Source: an uncultured Prevotellaceae bacterium (GTDB lineage: Bacteria; Bacteroidota; Bacteroidia; Bacteroidales; Bacteroidaceae). From it: 33,946 nucleotides of DNA. Location: contig CADAOD010000026.1 of assembly GCA_902789415.1 (NCBI GenBank), positions 1 through 33,946 of the forward strand, written 5' to 3'. This document shows, piece by piece, positions 33,377-33,946 of this stretch; position 1 is the first letter of the stretch, and each line of letters begins with the position of its first letter. The notes under the pieces are model-generated. The model did no database searches and was not told the origin of the DNA. It was given only the letters and a program-made list of their open reading frames with translations. The position numbers and the translations under genes are program-made.

Positions 33377-33390
33377 AATTATATTGCTTT
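33373..33390 (-). repeat. Repeated start context, copy 2
   Basis: Minus strand AAAGCAATATAATTATGG, matching 32518-32535 in 17 of 18 positions. Confidence 0.7.
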
Positions 33391-33439
33391 AGATTGTAAC
33401 TATATGAATGTTTATACTAAAGTATGATGACAAATAATG

Positions 33440-33649
33440 CTAACTGTTCCAAGTAGCCAAAGCCCAAATGATAAAGATAATACAGACGATAGTGAATATG
33501 ATGTACCCCATATCACTGCCCGTAGAAACAAATGCCCCACCGAACAATGCTGAAGCCTCTTTGATCACAATCCATAATAATGGAAGGATGACAACTAGCA
33601 TTATTAATGCAAGCAAGATGCAGAAAAGCATTTTGAGAATACCACCCAT
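33440..33649 (-). CDS. Small two-helix membrane protein
   Basis: 69 residues with two hydrophobic helices (about 7-29, MLFCILLALIMLVVILPLLW, and about 47-66, MGYIIFTIVCIIFIIWALAT) joined by a short Gly/Ser loop. No known family is evident. Two-helix peptides in accessory operons can be holin-like or immunity proteins, but nothing here decides it. It starts 14 bp after the stop of the gene at 33664. Confidence 0.6.
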   Translation of the reverse strand: MGGILKMLFCILLALIMLVVILPLLWIVIKEASALFGGAFVSTGSDMGYIIFTIVCIIFIIWALATWNS

Positions 33650-33663
33650 ATCTCAGATCTTTT

Positions 33664-33921
33664 TTATCTCCTACCATAAACCTCTTCGTAATCATACTCC
33701 TCATAGCGTTCTGCTATTTGGTGTAACTGGTGAGCGAACTTATTTTTCTGAGTATAAATCTCATATCGCCTGGCGTACTCATCAATAAGATCCTCTAGAG
33801 ACACCTTTTGCTTAGAACGATTAAATCGCTCATCAATGGCATCACGCAATGGATGACTCTTGCTTAGCTCAGAGATACTGTAGCCAACTGCGCCTGCAAA
33901 TAAATCTTCAATTAGACTCAT
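33664..33921 (-). CDS. Hypothetical protein, 85 residues
   Basis: Short helical protein: an N-terminal amphipathic stretch (LIEDLFAGAVGYSISELS) then highly charged helices (DEYARRYEIYTQKNKFAHQL, then HQIAERYEEYDYEEVY). A coiled coil is possible. It is the first complete gene of the minus-strand run at the window edge, and the operon may continue beyond. The ATG is preceded by AACAAAAGTAAT, loosely like the other starts in this operon. Function unknown. Confidence 0.6.
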   Translation of the reverse strand: MSLIEDLFAGAVGYSISELSKSHPLRDAIDERFNRSKQKVSLEDLIDEYARRYEIYTQKNKFAHQLHQIAERYEEYDYEEVYGRR

Positions 33922-33946
33922 ATTACTTTTGTTTTTATTAGTTTTA

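Overview
The window reads as a chromosome segment of a Bacteroidetes, most likely Prevotellaceae. Evidence: paired SusC/SusD genes, promoters of the Bacteroidetes type (TTTG, about 20 bp, TAnnTTTG) in front of many genes, the T9SS regulator PorX and the component PorW, a C10 protease with a Prevotella-style C-terminal sorting tail, a PL10 pectate lyase, a BspA-type (DUF285) repeat protein, and the core order psd-pssA-DUF4834 / dnaE-trxA. No species can be fixed from sequence reading alone.

Layout. (1) 1-8215: two divergent susC genes face away from a ~1.3 kb segment that holds a tyrosine recombinase. The leader, start codon and first ~43 codons of both susC genes form a ~225 bp inverted repeat around that segment. 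The left susC is cut by the window edge. The right one heads a susC-susD-(attenuator-like hairpin)-C10 protease unit. (2) 8216-9264: a degraded HigB/HigA-type toxin-antitoxin module lying between two direct copies of a ~65 bp hairpin repeat. (3) 9265-14197: a third susC/susD pair with a fixed consensus promoter and a strong terminator. It shares the same signal-peptide cassette. (4) 14199-28682: housekeeping genes. These are tadA, a monofunctional birA, pyrH, DUF4834-pssA-psd (phosphatidylethanolamine synthesis), dnaE and trxA, then a minus-strand run aroA - small membrane protein - porW - porX - tsaE. (5) 28852-30145: a PL10 pectate lyase and tRNA-Pro(GGG). (6) 30146-33946: an AT-richer tract just past the tRNA with a minus-strand operon of six mostly unrecognised genes. 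These are a lipoprotein, a DUF285 repeat protein, a 41-residue peptide, a 258-residue protein and two small proteins. It looks like an accessory island.

How it fits together. The most interesting feature is the recombinase-bearing invertible segment. In the orientation given, the only full-match TAnnTTTG box near either susC (518-525) points at the left susC, and the right susC-susD-protease unit has no full-match promoter. Inversion across the repeats would move that promoter to the right unit without changing either protein, so this would be a two-way switch between two nutrient-uptake systems. The C10 protease is probably exported by the T9SS, whose regulator and accessory protein (porX, porW) are also in this window, so a switchable operon would carry a T9SS cargo. 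Phase-variable SusC/SusD loci run by tyrosine invertases are known in Bacteroides fragilis. The particular layout here is inference from sequence.
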